Assembly (NCBI GenBank): GCA_041498815.1
Contig: JBGQJC010000008.1
Coordinates: 1-64,000 of the forward strand
Reading direction: 5' to 3'
Source of the DNA: DATDPM01 sp041498815
GTDB lineage: Bacteria > Pseudomonadota > Alphaproteobacteria > DATDPM01
Length of the DNA stretch: 64,000 nucleotides
Position numbers and translations under genes: made by a program. Below the pieces are notes generated by a model. It was not told the DNA's origin and made no database searches. It was given only the letters and a program-made list of their open reading frames with translations. Below, piece by piece: positions 33,020-42,008 of the stretch; position 1 is the first letter of the stretch, and each line of letters opens with the position of its first letter.

Positions 33020-34843
33020 ATGAGCGGGAGCACTTCCGGAACGTCTCCGAAAACGAATTCCAAGCCGAGCTTGTGGTCGCGCATTGGGCTTCGGGCAAAA
33101 CTTTTCGCCGTGTTCGGCGCGGTCGCGGCAACCACGGTGGTTGCGAGCGGCAATGCCTGGATTTCATACACCGGTCTCGGCCGTACACTCACCGAAGTGA
33201 CCGCGCGCCGCGTGCCGGCCGTGACCTTGGCGCTTCGGCTTGACGCCGCAACGGCGAACATGGCCGCGACCGCCGCAAATCTGGCGGCGGCCAAGAGCGA
33301 TTCCGAGCGCACCGAATCTCTTTCCGCCCTCGATGGCGAGCGCGCGCAAGCGCGCACGCTGACCCAGGGACTAGCCGAAATCCTGGGTTCGCCGCAGCCC
33401 GTCATAACCGACGCCGCCACCGACCCGGGACGCCGGGCGCTTGCCGCCATAGAACTTGGAATCGACATCCTTGAGCGCAACCATCATGCCATCGACGATG
33501 CGGTCAAGCTGCGCCTGGCGGGATCGCAAGGGCAAGCCGATGCCGGTGTTTCGGAGCCCAGCGCCCAAGAACTCGCGGCGGATAAAGCCGCCCAGGCCCT
33601 GCTGGAAGAGAACCGCAAGGTTTCAGGCAGCCTCGATCGGGCGATCGGCGAGATCGTCTCGACCGCCCAGTCGGGCGTCGACGCCATCGAAAACGAGGCC
33701 GCGGCCGCCATCGAGAACGGAATAATTTTGCTGCCCGCCATCGCCGCCGTAAGCCTGGGTACGGCGCTTCTTGCCTGGCTGTTCGTCGGCCGCACGATCG
33801 TGGGGCGAATCACGGCGCTGGGGACCAGCATGACCGAGATCGTCAAAGGCAATTTGAGCGCCCCGATCGAGCGGGAAGGCAATGATGAAATTTCCAAGAT
33901 GGCGGAGGCCCTGATGTTTTTCCGCGACACCACCGCCGAGGTCGAGGCCGCCAAGAAGCGTGCCGACGCCGAGCAAACCCGCGCCGCAGAGGAGCGCCGG
34001 CGCGACATGATAAAGCTCGCCGACGACTTCGAGCTGTCGGTCAAGGAAGTGGTGGACCAAGTCGCCGCCTCGGCCACGAAAATGCACACCACCGCGCGGT
34101 CCATGTCCGGCGTTGCCGAAGAAACCAAGCGGCGCTCCGGGATCGTCGCCACCGCATCCGGCCAGGCCACGCAAAACGTCGAAACGGTGGCGGTCGCCGC
34201 CGAGGAACTGGCGGCCTCGATCGGCGAGATCGGCCGGCAAGCGGCGCAATCCTCCGGCATTTCGAGCGCGGCGGTCCATGAGGCCGAGCGGGCGAATGCC
34301 GCCATGTCGGGCTTGGCCGAGCGGGTGGCGCGAATCGGCGAGGTCGTGCGACTCATCAATGACATCGCGAGCCTGACGAATCTCCTCGCCCTCAACGCCA
34401 CGATCGAGGCCGCCCGCGCCGGCGAGGCGGGCAAGGGATTCGCCGTGGTGGCGAGCGAGGTCAAGGAGCTTGCGACCCAGACCGCCAAGGCGACCGAGGA
34501 CATCACGGCCCAGATCGCGGCCATCCAAGAAGCCTCGCAAGGCGCCGTCGAGGTCATCACGAGCATCACCGCGACCATCGCCAAAATCAACGGCATCGCC
34601 GGCGGGATTGCCGCCGCGGTCGAGGAGCAGACGGCGGCAACCGGCAACATCGCGCGCAACGTTCACCAGGCCGCCGAGGGCACCCAGCAGGTGTCCGCCA
34701 ATATCGGCGGCGTAACCGAAGCCGCGAGCGAAACCGGGCGCTCCGCCCAATCGGTCCTGGCGGCGGCGGACGAACTGTCGCAGCAGTCCGGCATGCTGCG
34801 CGTCCAGGTCAACACCTTCATCGCGGAAATCCGGGCAGGTTGA
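33020..34843 (+). CDS. Methyl-accepting chemotaxis protein
   Basis: This receptor of 607 residues has a membrane helix near 22-42, a periplasmic helical sensor of about 190 residues, a second helix near 236-257 (ILLPAIAAVSLGTALLAWLFVG) and a HAMP domain (TALGTSMTEIVKGNLSAPI). A long cytoplasmic signalling domain follows, with the highly conserved hairpin tip (IASLTNLLALNATIEAARAG, then GFAVVASEV). It senses an unknown ligand and controls CheA. It starts at ATG 33020; a TTG at 32939 would add 27 residues. No chemotaxis kinase is adjacent. Confidence 0.9.
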   Translation: MSGSTSGTSPKTNSKPSLWSRIGLRAKLFAVFGAVAATTVVASGNAWISYTGLGRTLTEVTARRVPAVTLALRLDAATANMAATAANLAAAKSDSERTESLSALDGERAQARTLTQGLAEILGSPQPVITDAATDPGRRALAAIELGIDILERNHHAIDDAVKLRLAGSQGQADAGVSEPSAQELAADKAAQALLEENRKVSGSLDRAIGEIVSTAQSGVDAIENEAAAAIENGIILLPAIAAVSLGTALLAWLFVGRTIVGRITALGTSMTEIVKGNLSAPIEREGNDEISKMAEALMFFRDTTAEVEAAKKRADAEQTRAAEERRRDMIKLADDFELSVKEVVDQVAASATKMHTTARSMSGVAEETKRRSGIVATASGQATQNVETVAVAAEELAASIGEIGRQAAQSSGISSAAVHEAERANAAMSGLAERVARIGEVVRLINDIASLTNLLALNATIEAARAGEAGKGFAVVASEVKELATQTAKATEDITAQIAAIQEASQGAVEVITSITATIAKINGIAGGIAAAVEEQTAATGNIARNVHQAAEGTQQVSANIGGVTEAASETGRSAQSVLAAADELSQQSGMLRVQVNTFIAEIRAG

Positions 34844-34852
34844 GCCCGCGGC

Positions 34853-35105
34853 CTACAAGTCTTCCTTGTTCCAGATATCCACAGTTGTCCCGCTATTTTT
34901 TTTCGTTATTCTCGGAAGCTCCATCGCCTCGGTCGTTCCGTCGTTGAAGATCTTCACATAGGCCATGACCGCAAGCTGATCCGGGACATTCGCCGAGCCA
35001 CCGGCTTCGCCGACGTAATAGAGAATTCCCCAATGCGGTCGCGCATCTGCGGGTAAGACTGACGTGGAGAACTTGTGAGGAACGAAGGCGGTGTTTGGTG
35101 CGGCT
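34853..35105 (-). pseudogene. Possible gene remnant beside the Mrr-like gene
   Basis: A frame of about 84 codons is open from the Mrr gene's stop to TAG at 34853-34855. It has sensible composition (HWGILYYVGEAGGSANVPDQ, MAYVKIFNDGTTEAMELPR, DIWNKEDL) but no start codon near its beginning; the first ATG is in the middle. It may be the 3' fragment of a broken gene or a C-terminal extension lost to a stop. The region is lower in GC than its surroundings. Support is weak. Confidence 0.3.
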
Positions 35106-35955
35106 ATTTAATCAGCCGCGTATCAAGTTCCGCAAGATCGCTGTAGTGCAGAAGCAGGACGCCGTTCATTGAGGCGAGTTGTTGAGCCGCCGTCGTGTAG
35201 CGGCTGTTTGTGACGACTGCCGCATGCTGTGCTTTCTCGTAGCCCTTGCCAGCAACAGCCTCTTGAACCGCCTTATTCCCCACCGGCTGGTTCCAGAGCT
35301 TACATTGGAGAACTACGCGAACGTCGTTTTTCTCCGCAATGACGTCAACGCCCTGGTCTCTGGCCCTCTTGGTCACCTGTGCTTGCCAGCCGGCGCGGCG
35401 AAGCTCGTCCGCACAGAACGCCTCAAACTCGGTTGCTGTCATCCGGTCCGAGAAGCCCTGGAACGTGGTTGCGGTCTTCGAGGCATCTTCAACACGCCTT
35501 CCGATCAATAGCGAGAGGCTCTCGCGTTCGTCTTCGAGAATGGTCCGCTCCCGATCCGTCAGGTGCGGGGCGATCTGACTGTCGATGAAGTAGGCTATCT
35601 CTTTCCTCCAGCCTTCCAACTGAAGCTTGCTGTAGGCGTCGTATCTGACGAGCTGCGCACGTCTCTTTAACAGCGAAGTCATGTGTCGCTCAACAACGGT
35701 CTTGGCCAACTGTGTTAAGCTGCGCCGCGCTTTAGCTCGACTAAAGACACGGTATAAGCGGACAGAGACGCGATAGAGGTGGTAGATGGTTGCTACCACG
35801 ACAGCACTAACCAAAAGATTGACGAGCACGCCACCCATGTCCAGGGATTGCCGCTGAATGCTCCCGAGCACGGCGAACACAGCGAACACGGCCATGCCCA
35901 TTAACCCAAATAAAACGTCGTCCGGTGTCGGGATGTGTCGTCTGCGGCGAGTCAT
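35104..35955 (-). CDS. Membrane-anchored Mrr-like restriction endonuclease
   Basis: This 283-residue protein has two N-terminal membrane helices (about 14-32 and 41-61), a charged helical linker, and a C-terminal PD-(D/E)xK nuclease domain. Its catalytic residues are Glu177 (EFEAFCADEL), Asp204 (QGVDVIAE) and Gln217/Lys219 (QCK), the Mrr pattern. The soluble domain would face the cytoplasm and cut DNA, perhaps foreign or modified DNA. It lies directly beside tRNA-Glu in a stretch with visibly lower GC: the line 35101-35160 has 31 of 60 G+C, against 45 of 60 in recJ at 36301-36360. This suggests acquisition by transfer. Confidence 0.78.
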   Translation of the reverse strand: MTRRRRHIPTPDDVLFGLMGMAVFAVFAVLGSIQRQSLDMGGVLVNLLVSAVVVATIYHLYRVSVRLYRVFSRAKARRSLTQLAKTVVERHMTSLLKRRAQLVRYDAYSKLQLEGWRKEIAYFIDSQIAPHLTDRERTILEDERESLSLLIGRRVEDASKTATTFQGFSDRMTATEFEAFCADELRRAGWQAQVTKRARDQGVDVIAEKNDVRVVLQCKLWNQPVGNKAVQEAVAGKGYEKAQHAAVVTNSRYTTAAQQLASMNGVLLLHYSDLAELDTRLIK

Positions 35956-36020
35956 CGTCTACCTCACCTCCACATATCCGCTCCACTTACTCCCGCGTCT
36001 TCTGTGACTACCGGAAGCGG

Positions 36021-36095
36021 TGGCGACCCCAACGGGATTCGAACCCGTGTTGCCGGCTTGAAAAGCCGGAGTCCTAACCACTAGACGATGGGGTC
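36021..36095 (-). tRNA. tRNA-Glu (anticodon UUC)
   Basis: Seventy-five bases with CCA. Acceptor GACCCCA/TGGGGTC, anticodon stem CCGGC/GCCGG with loop TTTTCAA (anticodon TTC), and T-loop TTCGAAT. Its 3' end faces the Mrr-like gene, the usual side for integration of islands. Confidence 0.95.
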
Positions 36096-36149
36096 CTGAG
36101 CCCTGATTAAAGACGCCGGCCCGCAAAATCAAGCGGGGTTTCCAGGCCT

Positions 36150-37943
36150 TCAGGCGGGGCGCACCGCGGCCGCGTCGTCAATATACAACTGAACGCGCTC
36201 ACGCCCCTGCCAGTCGTCGCGCGCGATCCGGCCGGCGACGTGAACGGCGGCGCCGCGCAGGCGCAAAAGCTCTTTGCCGAGGTCGGAGTTGCCGGCGCGG
36301 AACGCGATGCCGCGGAGCGTGCCGTGAGCCCCCGTCAGTCCGCAGCGCAGGTGCTCGCCCGCGACTTCGGCATAGGAGAGGCGCACGGCGGGAAAGACGA
36401 ATCTCGGTTCGGCATTGCCCGCGCCGAAGGGGCCGATGCGATCGAGCTCCGCCACCAGCTCGCGGGTCGCGGCTTCCGGTGCCAGCGCACCGTCGAGCCC
36501 GAGACTGGGCCCCAAGTCGATGGAACTCGAGAGACCGGCGACACGCTCCGCCAAGAAATCGCGGAACGGTTCGATCTTGCCGCGCTCGACGGTCAAGCCC
36601 GCCGCCATGGCATGGCCGCCGCCATTGAGCAGCAGCCCTCCCTTGCGCGCGGCGATCACGGCGCTTCCGAGATCGATGCCGGGCACCGAACGGGCGGAGC
36701 CTTTGCCGATTCCATTCTCGATTCCGATGACGCAGGCGGGGCGGCCGAATCGCTCCTTGAGGCGGGAGGCGACGATGCCGATCACGCCCACATGCCAGCC
36801 CTCGCCCGCTGCGAGCACGATGGGCGAGGCACCGGTTGAACCCGCCTGCGCCTCGGCGCTGGCCAGAACCTCGGATTCGATCAGCCGGCGCTCGGCGTTG
36901 AGCGCGCCCAAGACGGCGGCGATGCGGCGGGCCTCATCGGCGTCATCCGCGGTCAGAAGCCGGAAACCGAGATCCGATTGCCCGACTCTGCCGCCGGCGT
37001 TGATTCGCGGCCCCAGGATGAAGGCCGCGTGATAGGCGCCGGGCCTGGACTCGAGCCGTGCGCTGTCGGCGAGCGCCGCCAAGCCCAAATTGCCGCGCCC
37101 CGCCATCACCTTAAGCCCTTGCGCGACCAAGGCCCGGTTGAGACCGGTCAAGGGCACCACGTCGCAAATGGTCCCGAGTGCGACGAGGTCGAGAAGCGCC
37201 ATGAGATCGGGCTCGGGAATCCGATTGGCCGCATACCAGCCGGAATCGCGGAGGAGTCTATTTACCGCAACCGCCACCAGGAACGAGAGGCCGACGGCGG
37301 CAAGCTGCTTATGCGGGCTTTGCTCATCCAGCCGGTTGGGATTGACGACCGCGACAGCCTGCGGCAATCGCTCCTCCGCTTCGTGGTGATCGACCACGAT
37401 GACATCGAGGCCGAGATCGCGCGCATGAGAGAGCGCGTCGAATGCCAAGGTCCCGCAATCGACCGTGACCGCGAGCGAGACGCCTTGGGCATGAAGCATT
37501 TCCAGCGCCGGCGCGTTCGGCCCGTAACCTTCGCGCCTGCGGTCGGGGATGTAGGCGCGCGCCTTGGCACCGACGGCGCTTAAGAATCGAACGAGCAAAG
37601 CCGACGAGGTGGCGCCGTCCACGTCGTAGTCGCCGAAGATGGCGATGGATTCGCCCGACCGCACGGCGCGCGCGATCCGCGCCGCGGCCGCGTCCATGTC
37701 GAGCAAATGGGACGGGTCCGGCAAATAAGCGCGCAGCGTCGGATTTAGGAACGACTCCGCTTGCTCCGCCGTGATGCCGCGGGCGGCAAGCACCCGGCCG
37801 ACGATTTCGGAAACGCCGAGGCGCTGGGTGAGGGCGAGCGCCGCGCGCTCGTCGCCGCCGCGCAGGCGCCAGCGCTTGCCGCTAAAAGAACGCTCGACTC
37901 CAAGGACGGATGAATTCGGCGCCGCGGCGTGAACCGCCAGCAT
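36150..37943 (-). CDS. recJ: Single-stranded-DNA-specific exonuclease RecJ
   Basis: This 597-residue 5'-3' ssDNA exonuclease of the DHH superfamily acts in recombination and mismatch repair. The metal-binding motifs are GDYDVDGATSS, TVDCGT and VVDHHEAEE (near residue 185). The DHHA1 domain has the GGGHAMAAG motif. The C-terminal OB-fold (HVAGRIARDDWQGRERVQLYI) is complete. Length matches the family (E. coli 577). It lies three bases after hom on the same strand, likely one transcript with the aminotransferase-hom pair. Confidence 0.93.
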   Translation of the reverse strand: MLAVHAAAPNSSVLGVERSFSGKRWRLRGGDERAALALTQRLGVSEIVGRVLAARGITAEQAESFLNPTLRAYLPDPSHLLDMDAAAARIARAVRSGESIAIFGDYDVDGATSSALLVRFLSAVGAKARAYIPDRRREGYGPNAPALEMLHAQGVSLAVTVDCGTLAFDALSHARDLGLDVIVVDHHEAEERLPQAVAVVNPNRLDEQSPHKQLAAVGLSFLVAVAVNRLLRDSGWYAANRIPEPDLMALLDLVALGTICDVVPLTGLNRALVAQGLKVMAGRGNLGLAALADSARLESRPGAYHAAFILGPRINAGGRVGQSDLGFRLLTADDADEARRIAAVLGALNAERRLIESEVLASAEAQAGSTGASPIVLAAGEGWHVGVIGIVASRLKERFGRPACVIGIENGIGKGSARSVPGIDLGSAVIAARKGGLLLNGGGHAMAAGLTVERGKIEPFRDFLAERVAGLSSSIDLGPSLGLDGALAPEAATRELVAELDRIGPFGAGNAEPRFVFPAVRLSYAEVAGEHLRCGLTGAHGTLRGIAFRAGNSDLGKELLRLRGAAVHVAGRIARDDWQGRERVQLYIDDAAAVRPA

Positions 37944-37946
37944 TGC

Positions 37947-39239
37947 CTAGAGCGGCTCGACGCGGATCATGCGCGGCGGCTCGAACACGGCCTTGAGCGC
38001 GCCGATGCGTGTCAAGGCTTGGGTCATCGCCGCTTCTTCGGTGGCGTGGGTCGTCATTACCACGGGCACGGCGCCGGCGGGCGCGCGGCCGTGCTGGAGC
38101 ATCGATTCCATCGAGATCCCGGCATCGCGCAGCGCCGCCGCGATGTCGGCGATGACGCCGGGTTGATCCCTGACCATGAGCCGAATGTAATACGCCCCGC
38201 GATGGCGTTCCATCGGCGATGCGGGAATCCGGGCCAGTTTGTCCGCGGGCACGGCGAAGGTTGGAATGTTGACGCCACGCGCGATGTCGATGATGTCGGC
38301 GACGACGGCCGACGCCGTCGGTCCGGCCCCGGCGCCCCGCCCCTGGAACATGATGTTGCCGACAAAATCGCCTTCGACCATCACCGCGTTATTCACGTCT
38401 TCGACGGTGGCGATCGCGGAGCGCGCCGGCACCAGGCAGGGATGCACCCGCTGCTCGACGCCGTGCTCGGTCATCCGGGTAATGCCGAGCAGCTTGATCC
38501 GGAAACCGAGCTCTTCGGCAAACGCGATATCGCGGGCCGAGACATGGCGGATGCCTTCGACGTGGATGCCGCCGAAATTGGTCTCGCAGCCGAAGGCGAC
38601 GCTGGTCAGGATCGCGAGCTTGTGGGCGGTATCGATGCCGTCGATGTCGAAACTGGGATCGGCCTCGGCGTAACCCAATTTTCGCGCCTCTTCGAGCACC
38701 TCGGCGAATTCCTTTCCGGATTCGCGCATGCTGGTCAGGATGTAATTGCAGGTGCCGTTCAGGATTCCGGTGACGCGCGAGATGCCGTTTCCGGCGAGCC
38801 CTTCGCGCAGGCCCTTGATGACCGGCACGCCGCCCGCAACCGCCGCCTCGAAATGGAGCGACACGCCTTTCGATTCCGCCGCCCTGGCGAGCGCCACGCC
38901 ATGGTGCGCCAGGAGCGCCTTGTTCGCCGTCACCACATGCTTGCCGGACGAAATCGCGGTCTCGCACACTTGCTTGGCGATCCCTTCCGAGCCGCCGATG
39001 AGTTCCACCACGACCTCGGCCAGCGCCTCTCGCGCCATGCCGACGGCGTCGTCGAACCAGGCTGCTCCGGACAGATCGAGCTTGCGGTCGCGTTTCTTGT
39101 CACGGGCCGAGACCGCGGCCACGCGCACCTTGCGTCCGCAGCGCTGTTCGATCAAATCGGCGTGGCGTTCGAGCAGGCTTAGCGTGCCGCCGCCCACCGT
39201 GCCGAGGCCGGCCACCGCGATGGACAGAGGCTTGATCAA
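37947..39239 (-). CDS. hom: Homoserine dehydrogenase
   Basis: This 430-residue enzyme reduces aspartate semialdehyde to homoserine for threonine and methionine. It has an NAD(P)-binding N-terminus (IAVAGLGTVGGGT), the catalytic domain (ILNGTCNYILTSM; GYAEADPSFDIDGIDTAHKLAIL) and a C-terminal ACT domain (IRLMVRDQPGVIADIA) that gives threonine feedback control in the family. The start is TTG 39239, whose TTGA overlaps the aminotransferase stop; no earlier start gives the dinucleotide fold at the right place. recJ follows. Confidence 0.9.
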   Translation of the reverse strand: MIKPLSIAVAGLGTVGGGTLSLLERHADLIEQRCGRKVRVAAVSARDKKRDRKLDLSGAAWFDDAVGMAREALAEVVVELIGGSEGIAKQVCETAISSGKHVVTANKALLAHHGVALARAAESKGVSLHFEAAVAGGVPVIKGLREGLAGNGISRVTGILNGTCNYILTSMRESGKEFAEVLEEARKLGYAEADPSFDIDGIDTAHKLAILTSVAFGCETNFGGIHVEGIRHVSARDIAFAEELGFRIKLLGITRMTEHGVEQRVHPCLVPARSAIATVEDVNNAVMVEGDFVGNIMFQGRGAGAGPTASAVVADIIDIARGVNIPTFAVPADKLARIPASPMERHRGAYYIRLMVRDQPGVIADIAAALRDAGISMESMLQHGRAPAGAVPVVMTTHATEEAAMTQALTRIGALKAVFEPPRMIRVEPL

Positions 39240-40450
39240 GAGGCCATCGCCGCCTTTCTCTCGAGGATCTTTTCGGTCGCGGCGAACATGGCCTTGATGC
39301 TGCGCACCGCCTGGCGAATCCGATGCGGGTTTTCGACCAGCGCGATGCGCACGAATCCTTCCCCGTACTCGCCGAAGCCGATGCCGGGCGCAACCGCCAC
39401 CTTGGCTTCTTGCAGCAGGAGCTTGGAGAACTCGAGCGATCCGAGATGGGCGAAGGCCGGCGGAATCGGCGCCCAGGCGAACATGCTCGCGGGCGGGCTT
39501 GGCACCTGCCAGCCCGCGGCGGCCAATCCTTGGATCAGCACGTCGCGGCGCTGGCGGTAGGTATCGCGGATTTCGGCGACGCAATCCTGCGGCCCGTTCA
39601 ACGCCGCGGTCGCCGCGACCTGGATCGGCGTGAAGGCGCCGTAATCGGTGTAGGATTTGATGCGCGCGAGCGCCGCGATGATGCGCTTGTTGCCGGCGGC
39701 GAATCCGATGCGCCAGCCGGGCATCGAATAGGTCTTGCTGACCGAGGTGAACTCGACCGCGACGTCCCTGGCGCCCGGAACTTGAAACACGGAGGGCGGC
39801 GGCTTGCCGTCGAAATAGATTTCGCAGTAGGCAAGATCGGAGATCAGCAATACCTCGTGGCGGCGGCAGAAATCCACGGCGCGGGAGTAGAAATCGAGAT
39901 CGACGACGCGCGCGGTCGGGTTCGAGGGAAAATTCACCACCACGGCGATCGGCGTCGGCACGCTGTATTTCACCGCGCGCTCGAATTCGAGCATGAAGTC
40001 GCTCTCGGATCCGATCGGCATGTGGCGAATCGAGGCGCCGGCCAAAATGAATCCGAAGGCGTGGATCGGATAGGTCGGATTGGGAACCAGCACCACGTCG
40101 CCCGGGCTCGTGATCGCCTGGGCGAGACTGGTGAGCCCCTCTTTCGAACCGATCGAAGCGATGACCTCGGTTTCGGGATCGAGCGTGACGTCGAAGCGGC
40201 GCTGGTAATAGGCCGCGACCGCCCTGCGCAATCCCGTGATGCCGCGCGAATTAGAATAGCGGTGCGTGTGCGGATCGCGCACCGTTTCGATGAGCTTGGC
40301 GATGATGTGGGGCGGCGTGGCGGAATCGGGATTGCCCATCCCGAAATCGATGATGTCGTGCCCTTGCGCGCGGGCCGCCGCCTTCATGGCGTTGACCTCC
40401 GCAAACACGTAGGGCGGCAGCCGCTTGATCCGGTAAAATTCCTGGGACAT
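39236..40450 (-). CDS. Alanine/LL-diaminopimelate-type aminotransferase
   Basis: This 404-residue class I/II PLP aminotransferase has the internal aldimine lysine Lys239 in SVSKTYSMPGWR, the pyridine-binding SDLAYCEIYFDG and NFPSNPTA. Its N-terminal IKRLPPYVFAEVN and FGMGNPD are typical of the AlaC group, usually annotated as LL-DAP aminotransferase or alanine transaminase. Its place just before hom suggests an aspartate-family or alanine role. ATG 40450; its stop overlaps the hom start. Confidence 0.85.
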   Translation of the reverse strand: MSQEFYRIKRLPPYVFAEVNAMKAAARAQGHDIIDFGMGNPDSATPPHIIAKLIETVRDPHTHRYSNSRGITGLRRAVAAYYQRRFDVTLDPETEVIASIGSKEGLTSLAQAITSPGDVVLVPNPTYPIHAFGFILAGASIRHMPIGSESDFMLEFERAVKYSVPTPIAVVVNFPSNPTARVVDLDFYSRAVDFCRRHEVLLISDLAYCEIYFDGKPPPSVFQVPGARDVAVEFTSVSKTYSMPGWRIGFAAGNKRIIAALARIKSYTDYGAFTPIQVAATAALNGPQDCVAEIRDTYRQRRDVLIQGLAAAGWQVPSPPASMFAWAPIPPAFAHLGSLEFSKLLLQEAKVAVAPGIGFGEYGEGFVRIALVENPHRIRQAVRSIKAMFAATEKILERKAAMAS

Positions 40451-40534
40451 GCGGTTACTCCGGACGGCACCGGACGCCCCGGCCCGCGTCAGGCGGACGG
40501 CTCCGGCTCCGGCGGGTTTGTAGCTTGGAGCCCG

Positions 40535-41854
40535 CTAATAATCGATGAAAATCTCCACCCGCCGGTTCCCGGCCTCGCCTGCCGGCATGACTTCGTAATA
40601 GATGGGTTCGGCGTCGGACAACGCGGTCGTGTTAATGTCGGTCGACTTCACGCCGCGCTTGATGAGTTCGCGGGCCACGGTATCGGCACGCTTCGCCGAC
40701 ACGGCGAAATTGGCCATCTGATGGCGCACCGGATCCATGTCGCCGGTGCGGCTGCTGGCATAGCCCACGACGTGGATCTTGCCGCCGTGTTCTTTGTAGA
40801 ACGCGGCGATGTTGTCGAATTTCTCCTGCTCGCCGTCCAGGATATCGGCCGATCCATCGCCGAAATAGACGGTGCCGACTTGCGAGGACAGGCCGCGCAC
40901 GGGCATGGGCGCCGCCTCGAGCGGAGCCGGCTCAAGGGCGGCCATTTGCTCCGGCGCCTTCGATTTTGAGGCCGGTTTTGCGGCATTGGCCTTGCGCGAA
41001 GCGGGCACCGCTTCCTCGCCGTCGGGGGGCTCGGCCACCGCGCCCTTGGCGGTGGAGGCGCCCGGCACCGCGCCGGTCGGCCCGGCCACGGCCGTGGTCA
41101 CGGTCGGGGCCGATTCCTTCAGCTTTGCCTCGTAGACCCGGTTGAGCTCGCTCGAGCCGGGTGCCGGCGGCGTCACGGCGTTTGCCGGTGCCGGCGGGGG
41201 CCCGGCCGGCGGAGCGGCGCCTTGCGGCGGCGGGGCCGTTTCCTCGCCGGCCATGTAGGACTTGCGCCCCGGCGTTGAGGCCGGCGGCGGGGCGGGCGGA
41301 GTCTGGGCCGCAGGAGCGGGGGGGGGTGGCGGGGCGGCCCCGGCCGCAGGGGCAGCCGGGGTCGGCGGGGCGGCACCGGCCGCAGGGGCAGCCGCGGTCG
41401 CAGGCGCCTGGGCCGGGGCTCCGGACGTAGAGGGATTGGCACCGGTATCCGAGGCTCTTGCCGCCTCATCGGAGTACTGGGCATTGGTCTTGTCGGCGGC
41501 CAGCCCCTGCATGACCTGCTTGCGGTCCTCGACCGTCGTGCCGGCCGCCGGCTTATCCGGAACGTCCTGAATCGCGGGATAGGGCTGATCGGCCCCGGGC
41601 GTCTCCTTGGGCTTGGCGGCCTGGGCTTGGGACTGGGTCTTTTTCGCGGGCGGAGACGCCTGATCCTCGTCGTCGCCGAACACCCCGTTCCACCAAGAAA
41701 CTGGGTTGACCGCGTCCGGCACGTCCGAACAGGCGGCCATGAAGGTCCCCATGGCCAACAAGGACACCCCCGCCAAAGCCGCCCGGAGGACCATTCTTTT
41801 CTGCGCCTGTTGACTGAAATTTAACCTAGACGAAATAGATATCTTGTGTCCCAT
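40535..41854 (-). CDS. OmpA-family lipoprotein with Pro/Ala-rich linker
   Basis: This 439-residue protein has a lipoprotein signal (VSLLAMGTFMAAC, lipid Cys near residue 42). A long low-complexity Ala/Pro linker follows (about residues 145-240: AAPAAGAAPPTP, PPPPPAPAAQTPPAP), then a C-terminal OmpA domain (about 325-439: VYFGDGSADILDGEQEKF, VVGYASSRTGD, DAEPIYYE, NRRVEIFIDY). The linker could span the periplasm between outer membrane and wall. The start ATG 41854 has AGGGCGG; ATG 41794 would still retain the lipobox. Confidence 0.8.
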   Translation of the reverse strand: MGHKISISSRLNFSQQAQKRMVLRAALAGVSLLAMGTFMAACSDVPDAVNPVSWWNGVFGDDEDQASPPAKKTQSQAQAAKPKETPGADQPYPAIQDVPDKPAAGTTVEDRKQVMQGLAADKTNAQYSDEAARASDTGANPSTSGAPAQAPATAAAPAAGAAPPTPAAPAAGAAPPPPPAPAAQTPPAPPPASTPGRKSYMAGEETAPPPQGAAPPAGPPPAPANAVTPPAPGSSELNRVYEAKLKESAPTVTTAVAGPTGAVPGASTAKGAVAEPPDGEEAVPASRKANAAKPASKSKAPEQMAALEPAPLEAAPMPVRGLSSQVGTVYFGDGSADILDGEQEKFDNIAAFYKEHGGKIHVVGYASSRTGDMDPVRHQMANFAVSAKRADTVARELIKRGVKSTDINTTALSDAEPIYYEVMPAGEAGNRRVEIFIDY

Positions 41855-42008
41855 GATCCGCCCTGCCTACCGGCCATATTTGCAATGAATTCCATGCTCC
41901 CATCGTGTAAGAGATCGCCGGGCGTAGACCGGAGCAAAGGTCGGCCGACGACACCCACGGCCCCGCTCGCGGCGCCCGCTGCCGGGGATCATCATAAAGG
42001 ATGACGCC

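Noticed and set aside
37929..39182. A 417-codon plus-strand frame
   Set aside because: It is antisense to hom, which has dinucleotide-binding and ACT motifs.
39323..40969. A 548-codon plus-strand frame across the aminotransferase and OmpA-like genes
   Set aside because: It is an antisense frame kept open by high GC. The opposite strand has clear motifs (PLP lysine, OmpA domain) and proper starts.
41161..41430. GC-rich, repeat-like DNA
   Set aside because: It is the Ala/Pro-rich linker of the OmpA-like lipoprotein, coding low complexity.
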